Assembly: GCF_003034845.1 (NCBI RefSeq) | Contig: NZ_PZKC01000006.1 | Coordinates: 62,001 to 126,000 of the forward strand | Direction: 5' to 3' | Length of the DNA stretch: 64,000 bases | DNA from: Pseudothauera lacus | GTDB taxonomy: Bacteria; Pseudomonadota; Gammaproteobacteria; Burkholderiales; Rhodocyclaceae | In this document: piece after piece, positions 1-8,518 of the stretch | How positions within the stretch are numbered: the stretch's first letter is position 1 | Layout of the letters: each line of letters begins with the position of its first letter | Made by a program: the position numbers and the translations under genes | The notes under the pieces: generated by a model | Databases searched by the model: none | The model's input: only the letters and a program-made list of their open reading frames with translations | Told to the model about the DNA's origin: nothing

Positions 1-945
1 CACCAGGTCGGCGATCACCGCGCTGGCGGTCGGCTCGGCACCGGCACCCTTGCCGTAGTAAAGCGTGGCGCCGACGGCGTCACCCTGCACCAGCACGGCG
101 TTCATCGCCCCTTCGACGTTGGCGATGAGGCGCTTTTCCGGGATCAGGGTGGGATGCACGCGCAGTTCCACGCCGTTGTCGCGCTTGCGCGAGATGCCCA
201 GCAGCTTGATGCGGTAGCCAAGCTGCTCGGCATAGGTGATGTCGGCCGATTCCAGCTTGGTGATGCCCTCGATGTAGGCCTTGTCGAACTGCATCGGGAT
301 ACCGAAGGCCATCGCGCTCATGATGGTGGCCTTGTGCGCGGCGTCCACGCCTTCGATGTCGAAGGTGGGGTCGGCTTCGGCATAGCCCAGCGCCTGGGCT
401 TCCTTGAGCACCTCGGCAAAGGGCAGGCCCTTGTCGCGCATCTCGGAGAGGATGAAGTTGGTGGTGCCGTTGATGATGCCGGCCAGCCACTGGATGCGGT
501 TGGCGGTGAGGCCTTCGCGCAGCGCCTTGATGATGGGGATGCCACCGGCCACCGCGGCCTCGAAGGCCACCATGACGCCCTTCTTCTGCGCCGCGGCGAA
601 GATTTCGTTGCCGTGCACCGCGAGCAGCGCCTTGTTGGCGGTGACCACGTGCTTGCCGTTGTCGATGGCCTTCAGCACCAGGTCCTTGGCCACGCCGTAG
701 CCGCCGATCAGCTCGACGACGATGTCGATTTCGGGATCGGCCACCACCGCAAAGGCGTCGTCGGTCAGCTTGACGCCGCCACCGGTCACACTGCGGGCCA
801 GCTCGAGGTTCTTGTCGGCCACCGTGGTAATGCGGATCGGCCGCCCGGCGCGCCGGGTGATTTCCTCTTCGTTACGTTTCAGAACGTTGAAGGTGCCGCC
901 GCCGACGGTACCGATGCCCAGCAGGCCTACGTTGATCGGTTTCAT
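1..945 (-). CDS. hom: homoserine dehydrogenase, 3' end missing
   Basis: NAD(P)-dependent reduction of aspartate semialdehyde to homoserine, the branch step to threonine and methionine. The visible 315 residues start at an ATG whose complement is at 943-945 (MKPINVGLLGIGTVGGGT), giving the Rossmann GxGxxG loop at once. The TANKALL segment and the substrate/catalytic segment ADPTFDIEGVDAAHK are both present. The gene runs off the left edge, so the rest of the substrate domain and any C-terminal ACT domain cannot be judged. The AlaA-type aminotransferase gene lies about 60 bases upstream on the same strand and may be cotranscribed. Confidence 0.95.
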   Translation of the reverse strand, partial: MKPINVGLLGIGTVGGGTFNVLKRNEEEITRRAGRPIRITTVADKNLELARSVTGGGVKLTDDAFAVVADPEIDIVVELIGGYGVAKDLVLKAIDNGKHVVTANKALLAVHGNEIFAAAQKKGVMVAFEAAVAGGIPIIKALREGLTANRIQWLAGIINGTTNFILSEMRDKGLPFAEVLKEAQALGYAEADPTFDIEGVDAAHKATIMSAMAFGIPMQFDKAYIEGITKLESADITYAEQLGYRIKLLGISRKRDNGVELRVHPTLIPEKRLIANVEGAMNAVLVQGDAVGATLYYGKGAGAEPTASAVIADLV

Positions 946-1003
946 GCAGTGTGTTTCCGTGTCGTCGTTGAAGGGTTGATGTGGTGTTGGCTGGCGCGCC
1001 GGC

Positions 1004-2302
1004 TCAGTCGGTGCCGTGGCGCTTGCGGTAGTGCTCCAGGAAGCGGGCGATGCGCCCGACGGCGTCGCGCAGGTCGTCCTCGTGGGGCAGGAAGACGAGG
1101 CGGAAGTGGTCGGGATGCGGCCAGTTGAAGCCGGAGCCCTGCACCAGCAGCACGCGTTCCTCTTCCAGCAGTTCGGCGATGAAGGCCTGGTCGTCCTCGA
1201 TGGGATAGACCTTGGGGTCCAGGCGCGGGAACATGTACAGCGTGGCCTTGGGCTTGACGCAGTTCACCCCTGGGATGGCGCTGATCAGTTCGTACGCCAG
1301 GTCGCGCTGGCGGCGCATGCGCCCGCCTTCGGCGACCAGGTCGTCGATGCTCTGGTAGCCGCCCAGCGCGGTCTGGATGGCGTACTGGCCGGGCACGTTG
1401 GCGCACAGGCGCATCGAGGCCAGCATGTTGAGGCCCTCGATGTAGTCGCCGGCACGGCGCTTGTCGCCGCACACCACCATCCAGCCGGCGCGGTAGCCGC
1501 AGGAGCGGTAGTTCTTCGACAGGCCGTTGAAGACGATGGTGAGCACGTCCTCGGACAGCGCGGCCAGCGAGGTGTGGGTGACGCCCTCGTAGAGCACCTT
1601 GTCGTAGACCTCGTCGGCATAGAGGATCAGGTCGTGCTCGCGGGCGAGCTGGATGATCTCCTTCAGCACCTCGTCCGGGTACACCGCCCCGGTCGGGTTG
1701 TTGGGGTTGATCACCACGATGGCGCGGGTGTTCGGCGTGATCCTGGCGCGCATGTCGGCGATGTCCGGCAGCCAGCCGGCGCCTTCGTCGCACAGGTAGT
1801 GCACCGGGCGCCCGCCGGAGAGGCTCACCGCGGCGGTCCACAGCGGATAGTCGGGCGCCGGCACCAGCACCTCGTCGCCGGCGTTGAGCAGCGCGTTCAT
1901 CGCCATCACGATGAGCTCGGAGACGCCGTTGCCGATGTAGATGTCCTCGATGTCCACACCCTTGATGTGCTTCTGCTGGGTGTAGTGCATCACCGCCTTG
2001 CGCGCGGAGAAGATGCCCTTGGAGTCCGAATAGCCTGCCGAGTTGGGCAGGTTGCGGATCATGTCCATCTGGATCTCTTCGGGCGCGTCGAAACCGAAGG
2101 CGGCCAGGTTGCCGATGTTCAGCTTGATGATCTTGTGGCCTTCGTCTTCCATCTGCTTGGCGCGGGTGAGCACCGGGCCACGGATGTCGTAGCACACGTC
2201 ATTGAGCTTGGACGACTTGCGGATCGGCCGGGCGGCGGCGGCCTCGGCCTTGACCGCCTCGGTGGGTGCCACAGCCAGGTTCAGGGGTTTCGCCGCTTTC
2301 AT
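1004..2302 (-). CDS. alaA: PLP-dependent alanine aminotransferase, AlaA type
   Basis: Class I/II fold-type I aminotransferase of 432 residues, expected to transfer amino groups between glutamate/2-oxoglutarate and pyruvate/alanine. Visible family landmarks are the early segment SSKLNDVCYDIRGPV, the cofactor contacts INPNNPTG and YADEVYD, the Schiff-base lysine in GLSKNYRSCGYRAGW, and the C-terminal phosphate contact FRLVFLPHE. I chose the ATG at 2302; a TTG-initiated 14-residue extension (to 2344) is possible but poor. It is followed by hom, an arrangement common in betaproteobacteria. AlaA is the best match; a broader aromatic or branched-chain activity cannot be excluded. Confidence 0.9.
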   Translation of the reverse strand: MKAAKPLNLAVAPTEAVKAEAAAARPIRKSSKLNDVCYDIRGPVLTRAKQMEDEGHKIIKLNIGNLAAFGFDAPEEIQMDMIRNLPNSAGYSDSKGIFSARKAVMHYTQQKHIKGVDIEDIYIGNGVSELIVMAMNALLNAGDEVLVPAPDYPLWTAAVSLSGGRPVHYLCDEGAGWLPDIADMRARITPNTRAIVVINPNNPTGAVYPDEVLKEIIQLAREHDLILYADEVYDKVLYEGVTHTSLAALSEDVLTIVFNGLSKNYRSCGYRAGWMVVCGDKRRAGDYIEGLNMLASMRLCANVPGQYAIQTALGGYQSIDDLVAEGGRMRRQRDLAYELISAIPGVNCVKPKATLYMFPRLDPKVYPIEDDQAFIAELLEEERVLLVQGSGFNWPHPDHFRLVFLPHEDDLRDAVGRIARFLEHYRKRHGTD

Positions 2303-2452
2303 TTCCGTCGTCCTCGTCGTATCGTCCGCAAACCGTTGCGGCAACCGTCTTCCCCGCGCCGTGCGTGGAAAAGACTGCTATCTTAGCCGCGCTGCCGCAG
2401 CGCGGCAATTTGGCCTGCCCACCTACCCTTCCCGCACCTGCGGCAGAAGCTC

Positions 2453-2833
2453 ATGAAGCTGCATTTCGACCCCCTTTCCGAACTCAACATCATTACCGGC
2501 TACGCCCGCGACCACGTGCTGATCAACAAGGTGCGCCACGACGGCAACCTGCTCGTGACGCCGGCGGAGATCCACGGCGGCTGGGCCCCCGGCGGCTTTG
2601 CGGGGCTCAGCGCGGACGACTTTGCCGCCGTGCAGGCCCTTGCGCCGCAGGTCGTCATCGTCGGCACCGGCACGCGCCAGCGCTTTCCTGCCCCCGCACT
2701 GCTGCGCCCGCTGATCGATGCCGGCACCGGCTTCGAGATCATGGATCTGGCCGCGGCCTGCCGCACCTACAACATCCTTGCCGGCGAAGGCCGCAGGGTG
2801 GTCGCCGCACTGCTGGTCGACGACGGCGGGTGA
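2453..2833 (+). CDS. Mth938-like domain protein (DUF498)
   Basis: A 126-residue protein of the Mth938-like family (DUF498/DUF598), related to mitochondrial complex I assembly factor NDUFAF3. It shows the family's pattern: an N-terminal strand region, the central IVGTGTRQRFPAP segment, and the EIMDLAAACRTYNILAGEGRRVVAALL tail region (positions 95-122). Its biochemical function is not established in bacteria. It begins about 150 bases from the divergent alaA start and is followed 76 bases later by the peroxiredoxin gene, so the three genes bcp-phoH and this one may share expression. Confidence 0.85.
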   Translation: MKLHFDPLSELNIITGYARDHVLINKVRHDGNLLVTPAEIHGGWAPGGFAGLSADDFAAVQALAPQVVIVGTGTRQRFPAPALLRPLIDAGTGFEIMDLAAACRTYNILAGEGRRVVAALLVDDGG

Positions 2834-2909
2834 GCACGGTCACGTCGGCACGATTGTCAGCGCTGCCCCGACTCCGCTACCCTGCGTGTACCTGCCCCAA
2901 GGAGACGCC

Positions 2910-3356
2910 ATGAACCTGCCCGACCTCACCCTGCCGGCCACCGGCGGCGGCACCCTTGCCCTCCCTACGCTCTGCGGCACCAAGGTGGTGCTGTATTTCT
3001 ATCCCAAGGACAACACCCCCGGCTGCACCAACGAGACCAAGGATTTCGGCGCGCTGCACGGCGAATTCGCCGCGGCCGGCTGCAAGGTGTTCGGCATCAG
3101 CCGCGACAGCCTGAAATCGCACGAGGGCTTCAAGGCCAAGCTGGAACTGCCCTTCGAACTGCTCTCCGACGCCGATGAGGCGCTGTGCAACGCGCTCGGC
3201 GTGATCAAGATGAAGAACATGTACGGCAAGCAGGTGCGCGGCATCGAACGCTCCACCTTCGTGTTCGCCGCCGACGGCAGCCTGGCGCGCGAGTGGCGCG
3301 GGGTGAAGGTGCCCGGCCACGCCGAGGAAGTGCTCGAATTCGTCCGCAGCCTGTAA
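2910..3356 (+). CDS. bcp: thioredoxin-dependent peroxiredoxin, BCP/PrxQ type
   Basis: Thiol peroxidase of 148 residues that reduces hydrogen peroxide and organic hydroperoxides, recycled by thioredoxin. The active-site motif YPKDNTPGCTNETKDF contains the peroxidatic cysteine; a second cysteine in the AAGCKVFGISRDS segment sits far from the usual CxxxxC resolving position, so this looks like a 1-Cys-loop or atypical 2-Cys variant of the family. The ATG at 2910 follows a good GGAGA Shine-Dalgarno sequence. The next gene, 28 bases downstream, is phoH, a common pairing in betaproteobacteria. Confidence 0.93.
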   Translation: MNLPDLTLPATGGGTLALPTLCGTKVVLYFYPKDNTPGCTNETKDFGALHGEFAAAGCKVFGISRDSLKSHEGFKAKLELPFELLSDADEALCNALGVIKMKNMYGKQVRGIERSTFVFAADGSLAREWRGVKVPGHAEEVLEFVRSL

Positions 3357-3384
3357 CCGACCAACCCGACCCGCGAGCCGCCCG

Positions 3385-4803
3385 ATGACCAAGCGCGCCA
3401 CCCGCAGCACCAAGTCCAAAGCCGCCACCAAGCTGTTCGTCCTCGACACCAACGTGCTGATGCACGACCCCACCAGCCTGTTCCGCTTCGAAGAGCACGA
3501 CATCTACGTGCCGATCATGACGCTGGAGGAGCTCGACGCCAACAAGAAGGGCATGAGCGAAGTGGCGCGCAACGCCCGCCAGGCCAGCCGGACGATGGAC
3601 GAGATCGTCACCTCCTCGCTCGACGACATGCACGCCGGCATCCCGCTCGACACACCCTCCCACGGGCTGGCCAGCGGCAAGCTGTTCCTGCAGACCGAGG
3701 CGATCAAGGTCGAACTGCCCGATGCCCTGCCCACCGCCAAGGGCGACAACCAGATCCTCGCGGTGATCATGCATCTCGTGGAGCGCAATCCGAAGCGTCC
3801 GGTGATCCTGGTCTCCAAGGACATCAACATGCGCATCAAGGCCCGCGCGCTGGGCCTGGCGGCGCAGGACTACTTCAACGACAAGGTGCTGGAGGATACC
3901 GACCTCCTGTACACCGGCACCCGCGAACTGCCCGCCGATTTCTGGGACACCCACGCCAAGGGCATGGAGTCGTGGAAGGAGGAAGGTCACACCTGGTACC
4001 GCGTCAACGGCCCGCTGGCGGCGGAGCTGCTGGCCAACGAGTTCGTCTACCAGGACGGCGAAGCGGCGCTGGAAGCCTGGGTGAAGGAAAAACGCGGCGC
4101 CACCGCGGTGCTGCAGACCCTCACCGACTTCCATCACCACAAGAACAACGTCTGGGGCATCACCGCGCGCAACCGCGAACAGAATTTCGCCCTCAACCTG
4201 CTGATGAACCCCGACATCGACTTCGTCTCCCTGCTCGGTCAGGCCGGCACCGGCAAGACCCTGCTGACCCTGGCCGCCGGGCTCACCCAGGTGCTGGAGA
4301 CCAAGCGCTACTCGGAGATCATCATGACCCGGGTCACCGTCCCGGTGGGTGAGGACATCGGCTTCCTGCCCGGCACGGAGGAAGAGAAGATGGCGCCGTG
4401 GATGGGCGCACTGGAGGACAACCTCGACGTCCTCAACGGCACCACCGCCGAAGGCGGCGAATGGGGGCGTGCCGCCACCCGCGACCTGATCCGCAGCCGC
4501 ATCAAGATCAAGAGCCTCAACTTCATGCGCGGGCGCACCTTCATCAACAAGTTCCTCATCATCGACGAGGCGCAGAACCTCACGCCCAAGCAGATGAAGA
4601 CCCTGATCACCCGCGCCGGCCCCGGCACCAAGGTGGTCTGCCTGGGCAACATCGCGCAGATCGACACGCCCTACCTCACCGAAGGCAGCTCCGGCCTCAC
4701 CTTTGCGGTGGACCGCTTCAAGGGCTGGGCGCATTCCGGCCACATCACCCTGCAGCGCGGCGAACGTTCGCGCCTCGCCGACCACGCCGCCGAGGTCTTG
4801 TAG
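3385..4803 (+). CDS. PIN-PhoH ATPase fusion protein
   Basis: A 472-residue protein of the YlaK/PhoH2 type, with an N-terminal PIN ribonuclease domain (about residues 10-150, starting FVLDTNVLMHDPTSLF with its conserved Asp) joined to a C-terminal PhoH helicase-like NTPase domain (about 240-470). The Walker A loop is LGQAGTGKTLL and the Walker B box is FLIIDEAQNLTPKQMKT. Members of this family cleave and unwind RNA in vitro in some bacteria; the in vivo role is not settled. It lies in tandem with bcp. The sequence is full length and intact. Confidence 0.92.
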   Translation: MTKRATRSTKSKAATKLFVLDTNVLMHDPTSLFRFEEHDIYVPIMTLEELDANKKGMSEVARNARQASRTMDEIVTSSLDDMHAGIPLDTPSHGLASGKLFLQTEAIKVELPDALPTAKGDNQILAVIMHLVERNPKRPVILVSKDINMRIKARALGLAAQDYFNDKVLEDTDLLYTGTRELPADFWDTHAKGMESWKEEGHTWYRVNGPLAAELLANEFVYQDGEAALEAWVKEKRGATAVLQTLTDFHHHKNNVWGITARNREQNFALNLLMNPDIDFVSLLGQAGTGKTLLTLAAGLTQVLETKRYSEIIMTRVTVPVGEDIGFLPGTEEEKMAPWMGALEDNLDVLNGTTAEGGEWGRAATRDLIRSRIKIKSLNFMRGRTFINKFLIIDEAQNLTPKQMKTLITRAGPGTKVVCLGNIAQIDTPYLTEGSSGLTFAVDRFKGWAHSGHITLQRGERSRLADHAAEVL

Positions 4804-4883
4804 CCCGCCCTGGCGCGCCGGCGGATATCCCCCGGCGCGGCAGATGCGGGATAATGGCGCACCCTAACGCGGATCCGCGCGCC

Positions 4884-6782
4884 ATGACCAACACCGCCCC
4901 CGACCAGCTGGTCGGCGCCAGCACCGACTTCCTGCGGCGCTTCTCGCCCTTCGACCGCATGGAGGCCGATGCGCTGACTTTTCTGGCCCAGCGCGCCGTA
5001 CTCGGCTTTCACGCCCGCGGCAGCGAGATCCTCAGCCCGGAGATGGGGCAGCCGCGCCACTTCCACATCATCCAGCGCGGCAAGGTGCAGGCCCGCCAGA
5101 GCGGGCCGGCCACGGTCACCGAATACACCACGCTCAACATGGGCCCCGGGGAGTGTTTCCCGATCGGCGCCATCACTGCCCAACGTCCTTCCACCAACGC
5201 CTACGTGGCGGTGGAAGACAGCTTCGTGTTCCAGATCGGCGTGGACGACTTCATGGAGCTGATGCGCATCAGCCCGGTCTTCCACCTCTTCTGCACGCAG
5301 TACATCGCCAGCCTGCTCAACCAGTCGCGCCAGCAACTGCAGACCACCTTCGCGCAGCGTGCCAGCGACCAGCAGACCATGACCACGCCGCTGGGCGAAC
5401 TGATCAAGCAGGCGCCGGTGTCGGTAGGGCCGGAAACCGTCACCCGCAGCGCACTGGAGAAGATGGCCGAATTGCGCATCGGCTGCATGGTGGTGGTGGA
5501 CGAACAGCAGCGCCCGCTTGGCGTGCTGACCCAGAGCGACCTGCTGCCGCGCGTGGTGCTGCCGGCCTTCGACCTCGGCCGCCCCATCGTCGAGGTGACG
5601 ACCCCGGCGCCGCGCACCCTGCCGGCCACCGCCACCGCCTACGACGCCGCACTGGAGATGGCCACTCACGGCGTGCGCCACCTGCTCGTGGTCGATGCCG
5701 AAGGCCGCCTCTGCGGCGTCGTCTCGGAGCGCGACCTGTTCTCCCTGCAGCGCCTCAGCCTGCGCCAGATCCGCGCCAGCATCGAAGGAGCGGGAGACAT
5801 CGAGGCCCTGCAGAGCGCCGCCACCGACATCCGCCAGCTCGCCCTCAACCTCATCGCCCAGGGCATCGGCGCCGAGCAGCTGACGCGCTTCATCTCCGCG
5901 CTCAACGACGCCCTCACCCGCCGCATCATCGATCTGGCCATCGCCCGCCACGACCTCCACGGCGTCGATTACGCCTGGCTGGCCTTCGGCTCCGAAGGGC
6001 GTCACGAGCAGACCCTGTCCACCGACCAGGACAATGGCCTCATCTACACCTGCAGCGACCCTGCCGCGCAGGACGCCCACAAGCTGCGCCTGCTGGCGAT
6101 GGCGCGCGAGGTCAACAACGATCTGGCAGCCTGCGGCTTCCCGCTCTGCAAGGGCAACGTGATGGCCAGCAACCCCGAGCTGTGCCTGACCCCGCAGCAG
6201 TGGCAGAACCGTTTCGGCAAGTGGATCGGCGAACCCGACCCGCAGGCCCTGCTCAATGCCTCGATCTATTTCGACTTCCGCGTCATCCACGGCCGCCAGA
6301 GTCTCGGCGACCAGTTGCGCAGCTGGCTCAACCGCGCCGCGCGCGGCAACTCCGCCTTCCAGCGCCTGATGGCGGTCAATGCGCTCGACGCCCAGCCCCC
6401 CCTGGGCCGCCTGCGCGACTTCGTCGTCGAGGCAGACGGCTGCATCGACCTGAAGAAATCCGGTGCCCGCCTCTTCGTCGACGCCGCACGCATCTTCGCG
6501 CTGCGTACCGGCGCCGAAGCCTCCGGCACGGTGCAGCGCCTGCGCCAGTCGGCGGTGAAGATGGGGGTGCCGGAAGAGGAAAGCGCGGCAATCATCGACG
6601 GTTTCCACTTCATCCAGCTGCTGCGCCTGCGTGCCCAGCATCTCGACACCGAGCACGACGCGCCGGGCGACAACCGCATCAATCCCGAGCACCTCAACGA
6701 GCTCGACCGCCGCATCCTCAAGGAAGCCTTCCGGCAGGCCCGCAAACTGCAGGCCCGCCTGCGCCTGGACTACCAGCTATGA
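4884..6782 (+). CDS. cNMP-binding / CBS / DUF294 nucleotidyltransferase-like protein
   Basis: A 632-residue cytoplasmic regulator. In order: a cyclic-nucleotide-binding fold (about 15-140), a CBS pair (about 160-280, with ADP/AMP-type binding loops LGVLTQSDLL and CGVVSERDLF), a DUF294 putative nucleotidyltransferase domain containing AFGSEGRHEQTLSTDQDN (the GS and two acidic residues expected for metal binding), and a DUF294 C-terminal helical domain. This layout resembles GlnD-like uridylyl/nucleotidyltransferases, but substrate and target are unknown. A start at ATG 4854 would add ten residues. It overlaps the next gene by ATGA, so the degenerate exonuclease is very likely its partner. Confidence 0.88.
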   Translation: MTNTAPDQLVGASTDFLRRFSPFDRMEADALTFLAQRAVLGFHARGSEILSPEMGQPRHFHIIQRGKVQARQSGPATVTEYTTLNMGPGECFPIGAITAQRPSTNAYVAVEDSFVFQIGVDDFMELMRISPVFHLFCTQYIASLLNQSRQQLQTTFAQRASDQQTMTTPLGELIKQAPVSVGPETVTRSALEKMAELRIGCMVVVDEQQRPLGVLTQSDLLPRVVLPAFDLGRPIVEVTTPAPRTLPATATAYDAALEMATHGVRHLLVVDAEGRLCGVVSERDLFSLQRLSLRQIRASIEGAGDIEALQSAATDIRQLALNLIAQGIGAEQLTRFISALNDALTRRIIDLAIARHDLHGVDYAWLAFGSEGRHEQTLSTDQDNGLIYTCSDPAAQDAHKLRLLAMAREVNNDLAACGFPLCKGNVMASNPELCLTPQQWQNRFGKWIGEPDPQALLNASIYFDFRVIHGRQSLGDQLRSWLNRAARGNSAFQRLMAVNALDAQPPLGRLRDFVVEADGCIDLKKSGARLFVDAARIFALRTGAEASGTVQRLRQSAVKMGVPEEESAAIIDGFHFIQLLRLRAQHLDTEHDAPGDNRINPEHLNELDRRILKEAFRQARKLQARLRLDYQL

Positions 6783-7411
6783 GCACGTGGCTGAACCGCC
6801 TGCGCCCCGGCCGCGACCAGCCCGGGCAGCGCGCCGCGCTGCAGCGCTGGCAGGCCCTGCCAGCCGCCGAGCTCGGCCGCGCGCACTTCGACACCCGCTA
6901 TGTGGTCATCAATACCGAGGCCACCGGCCTCGACCCCGAACGCGACCGCCTCCTCGCGGTGGCCGCGATCGCCATCGACGGCGGCCTCATCAGGGCGCAG
7001 GAGAGCTACTACGCCAGCCTTGCCGATGACCCCGGCGCCGCACTTGCCGGGCTCCTGGAATTCGCCGGCAAGGCACCGCTGGTGGTGTTCGGCGCCGGCT
7101 TCAACCGCAGGCTGCTCGAACGCGCCTGGCAGACCCACCTCGGCGGCGTGCCGGAAACCATCTGGCTGGATCTGTTCTGGCTGCTGCCGGCGGTCTTTCG
7201 CCCCGGCCTCGACGGCCCCACGCGCCTGGCGCAGTGGATGAAGATCTTCGACATCGAAACCTTCCAGCGCCATCACGCCCTCGGCGACGCCTGGGCCATC
7301 GCCCAGCTCCTGCTCGCCCTGCTCGCCCGGGCGCCGCGCCTGGGCGCAGGGACCGCGCGCGCGCTCGCCGACCTCGAACGCAGCCGGCGCCAGTTCACCA
7401 CGCCGGCCTGA
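6779..7411 (+). CDS. DnaQ-like 3'-5' exonuclease homologue with altered active site
   Basis: A 210-residue DEDDh-fold protein translationally coupled to the cNMP/CBS/DUF294 gene. The three Exo motifs can be aligned, but two catalytic carboxylates are replaced. Exo I reads VVINTEATGL, with Asn45 where DxE needs Asp. Exo II reads VFGAGFNRRLLE, with Asn109 in place of Asp. Exo III keeps His165 and Asp170 (HHALGDA). The codons are unambiguous (AAT and AAC). With two of four metal ligands changed to Asn, full two-metal catalysis looks unlikely, so a binding or regulatory role with its neighbour is possible. Homologues in the same context are usually named DNA polymerase III epsilon-like. Confidence 0.85.
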   Translation: MSTWLNRLRPGRDQPGQRAALQRWQALPAAELGRAHFDTRYVVINTEATGLDPERDRLLAVAAIAIDGGLIRAQESYYASLADDPGAALAGLLEFAGKAPLVVFGAGFNRRLLERAWQTHLGGVPETIWLDLFWLLPAVFRPGLDGPTRLAQWMKIFDIETFQRHHALGDAWAIAQLLLALLARAPRLGAGTARALADLERSRRQFTTPA

Positions 7412-7468
7412 GGCCTGTACGCCGCGGGGATTTACAGAGCCGTCGGCGCTGCGTATATTCGCGCGCAA

Positions 7469-8017
7469 ATGCTTTTCCGCCGCCTCTCGCCCCTTCTTCT
7501 TGTCATAGTGCTCGCCGCCGCTCCCGCACACGCGGAGGAAACGGTCGTCGACCACGCCGTCGACGAGGGCAGCAACCCCGGCGCGGTGCTGGTCATGCAG
7601 TACACCACGGCGGCACAGCAGCTGGTGAATCAGGGCATGCGCTACCTTGGCATCCCCTACCGCTTCGGCGGCACCTCGCCGGAGAGCGGGCTGGACTGCA
7701 GCGGTCTGGTACAGAACGTGTTCCGCAACGCCGTCGGCCTCGACCTCCCGCGCACCGCGCGCGAAATGGCCGGACTCGGCGAGCACGTCACCCGCAGCGA
7801 ACTGCAGCCCGGTGACCTGGTGTTCTTCAACACCATGCGGCGCGCCTTCTCCCACGTCGGCATCTACCTCGGCGACGGCCAGTTCCTCCATGCGCCCTCG
7901 CGCGGCGGTGCGGTGCGGGTCGAAAGCATGGGCACCGGCTACTGGGCGCAGCGCTTCAACGGCGCACGCCGCCTGCTGCCCAGCCACGACCTCCTTCCTG
8001 CCACGCTGCCGTTCTGA
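7469..8017 (+). CDS. secreted NlpC/P60 (C40) peptidoglycan hydrolase
   Basis: A 182-residue exported cysteine peptidase expected to cut D-Glu-diamino acid bonds in wall peptides. Residues 1-22 form a signal peptide with an AHA cleavage site. The NlpC/P60 triad is visible: Cys77 in GLDCSGLVQNVF, His129 in FSHVGIYLGDG and His141 in FLHAPSRGG. There is no separate wall-binding domain. A plausible -10 (tatatt) lies about 20 bases before the start, so the gene probably has its own promoter. Length and motifs are typical of short C40 hydrolases in betaproteobacteria. Confidence 0.92.
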   Translation: MLFRRLSPLLLVIVLAAAPAHAEETVVDHAVDEGSNPGAVLVMQYTTAAQQLVNQGMRYLGIPYRFGGTSPESGLDCSGLVQNVFRNAVGLDLPRTAREMAGLGEHVTRSELQPGDLVFFNTMRRAFSHVGIYLGDGQFLHAPSRGGAVRVESMGTGYWAQRFNGARRLLPSHDLLPATLPF

Positions 8018-8045
8018 CCCCGCAGGCCGGGAGGCCGCCGGCAGT

Positions 8046-8387
8046 TCAGCGCTTCTTCCGTCCGCAGCCTTCCTTGCCGCCGCAGGTCGAGCACTCCTCG
8101 GCACTCATGCGCCGCCCCAGGGCTTCCTGCAGGGCACACACCGATCGCCGGCAACAGACAAACATCACCCCCTCGCGGCTCGCCGCCTCGCGAAAGCGCT
8201 GCATGACGTTGTGACCGAGGAAGTCGGTGAACAGGATCACCACCTGGATGCCCGCAGGCAGGGGCGCGCTGCGGCGCTGGTGAGTGGTATCGCGCCCGCT
8301 CACATGGGCGGCGATGCGGATGCCGAACTGGGCAAGTACATCCGGAATGTTGCCGAGGCGGTCGGCACCGACGATCAGGGCATTCAT
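8046..8387 (-). CDS. DUF2325 family protein
   Basis: A 113-residue protein of the DUF2325 family. It begins MNALIVGADRLGNIP and has the family's ILFTDFLGHNVMQRFREAA core followed by a predicted nucleoside- or metal-responsive Cys segment (FVCCRRSVC). The C-terminal tail adds C99, C102 and C108. Function is unknown; homologues often stand next to iron or oxidative-stress genes. It is divergent from the Fe(III) binding protein and both starts flank a near-perfect Fur box, which points to iron-repressed expression. Confidence 0.82.
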   Translation of the reverse strand: MNALIVGADRLGNIPDVLAQFGIRIAAHVSGRDTTHQRRSAPLPAGIQVVILFTDFLGHNVMQRFREAASREGVMFVCCRRSVCALQEALGRRMSAEECSTCGGKEGCGRKKR

Positions 8388-8401
8388 GAAAATTCCTTAA
8401 G

Positions 8402-8416
8402 TGATAATGATTCTCA
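8402..8416. promoter_or_regulatory. Fur box between DUF2325 gene and Fe(III) binding-protein gene
   Basis: The 15-base stretch tgataatgattctca matches the 7-1-7 Fur consensus TGATAATNATTATCA at 13 of 14 defined positions. It lies 15 bases before the DUF2325 start and about 100 bases before the iron-binding-protein start, so one site could repress both divergent genes. A weaker match (about 10 of 14) follows at 8450-8464, next to a perfect 6-2-6 palindrome tttgcaactgcaaa (8442-8455). Confidence 0.8.
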
Positions 8417-8518
8417 TGAATAGTAGTGCCAGCGCGATGCGTTTGCAACTGCAAATCTTTCTCGTTAATATCCTTGTCCAGATTTCAACCGTTTTTTCAC
8501 CTCACAGGCAGAGCACTC

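Noticed and set aside
1016-2386. Open frame opposite the alaA-type aminotransferase
   Set aside because: Mirror of third-position GC in a well-supported gene; low-complexity protein rich in Val, Gly, His and Ala.
4671-6692. Long frame antisense to the phoH end and cNMP/CBS/DUF294 gene
   Set aside because: It spans two convincing genes on the other strand and shows only shadow composition.
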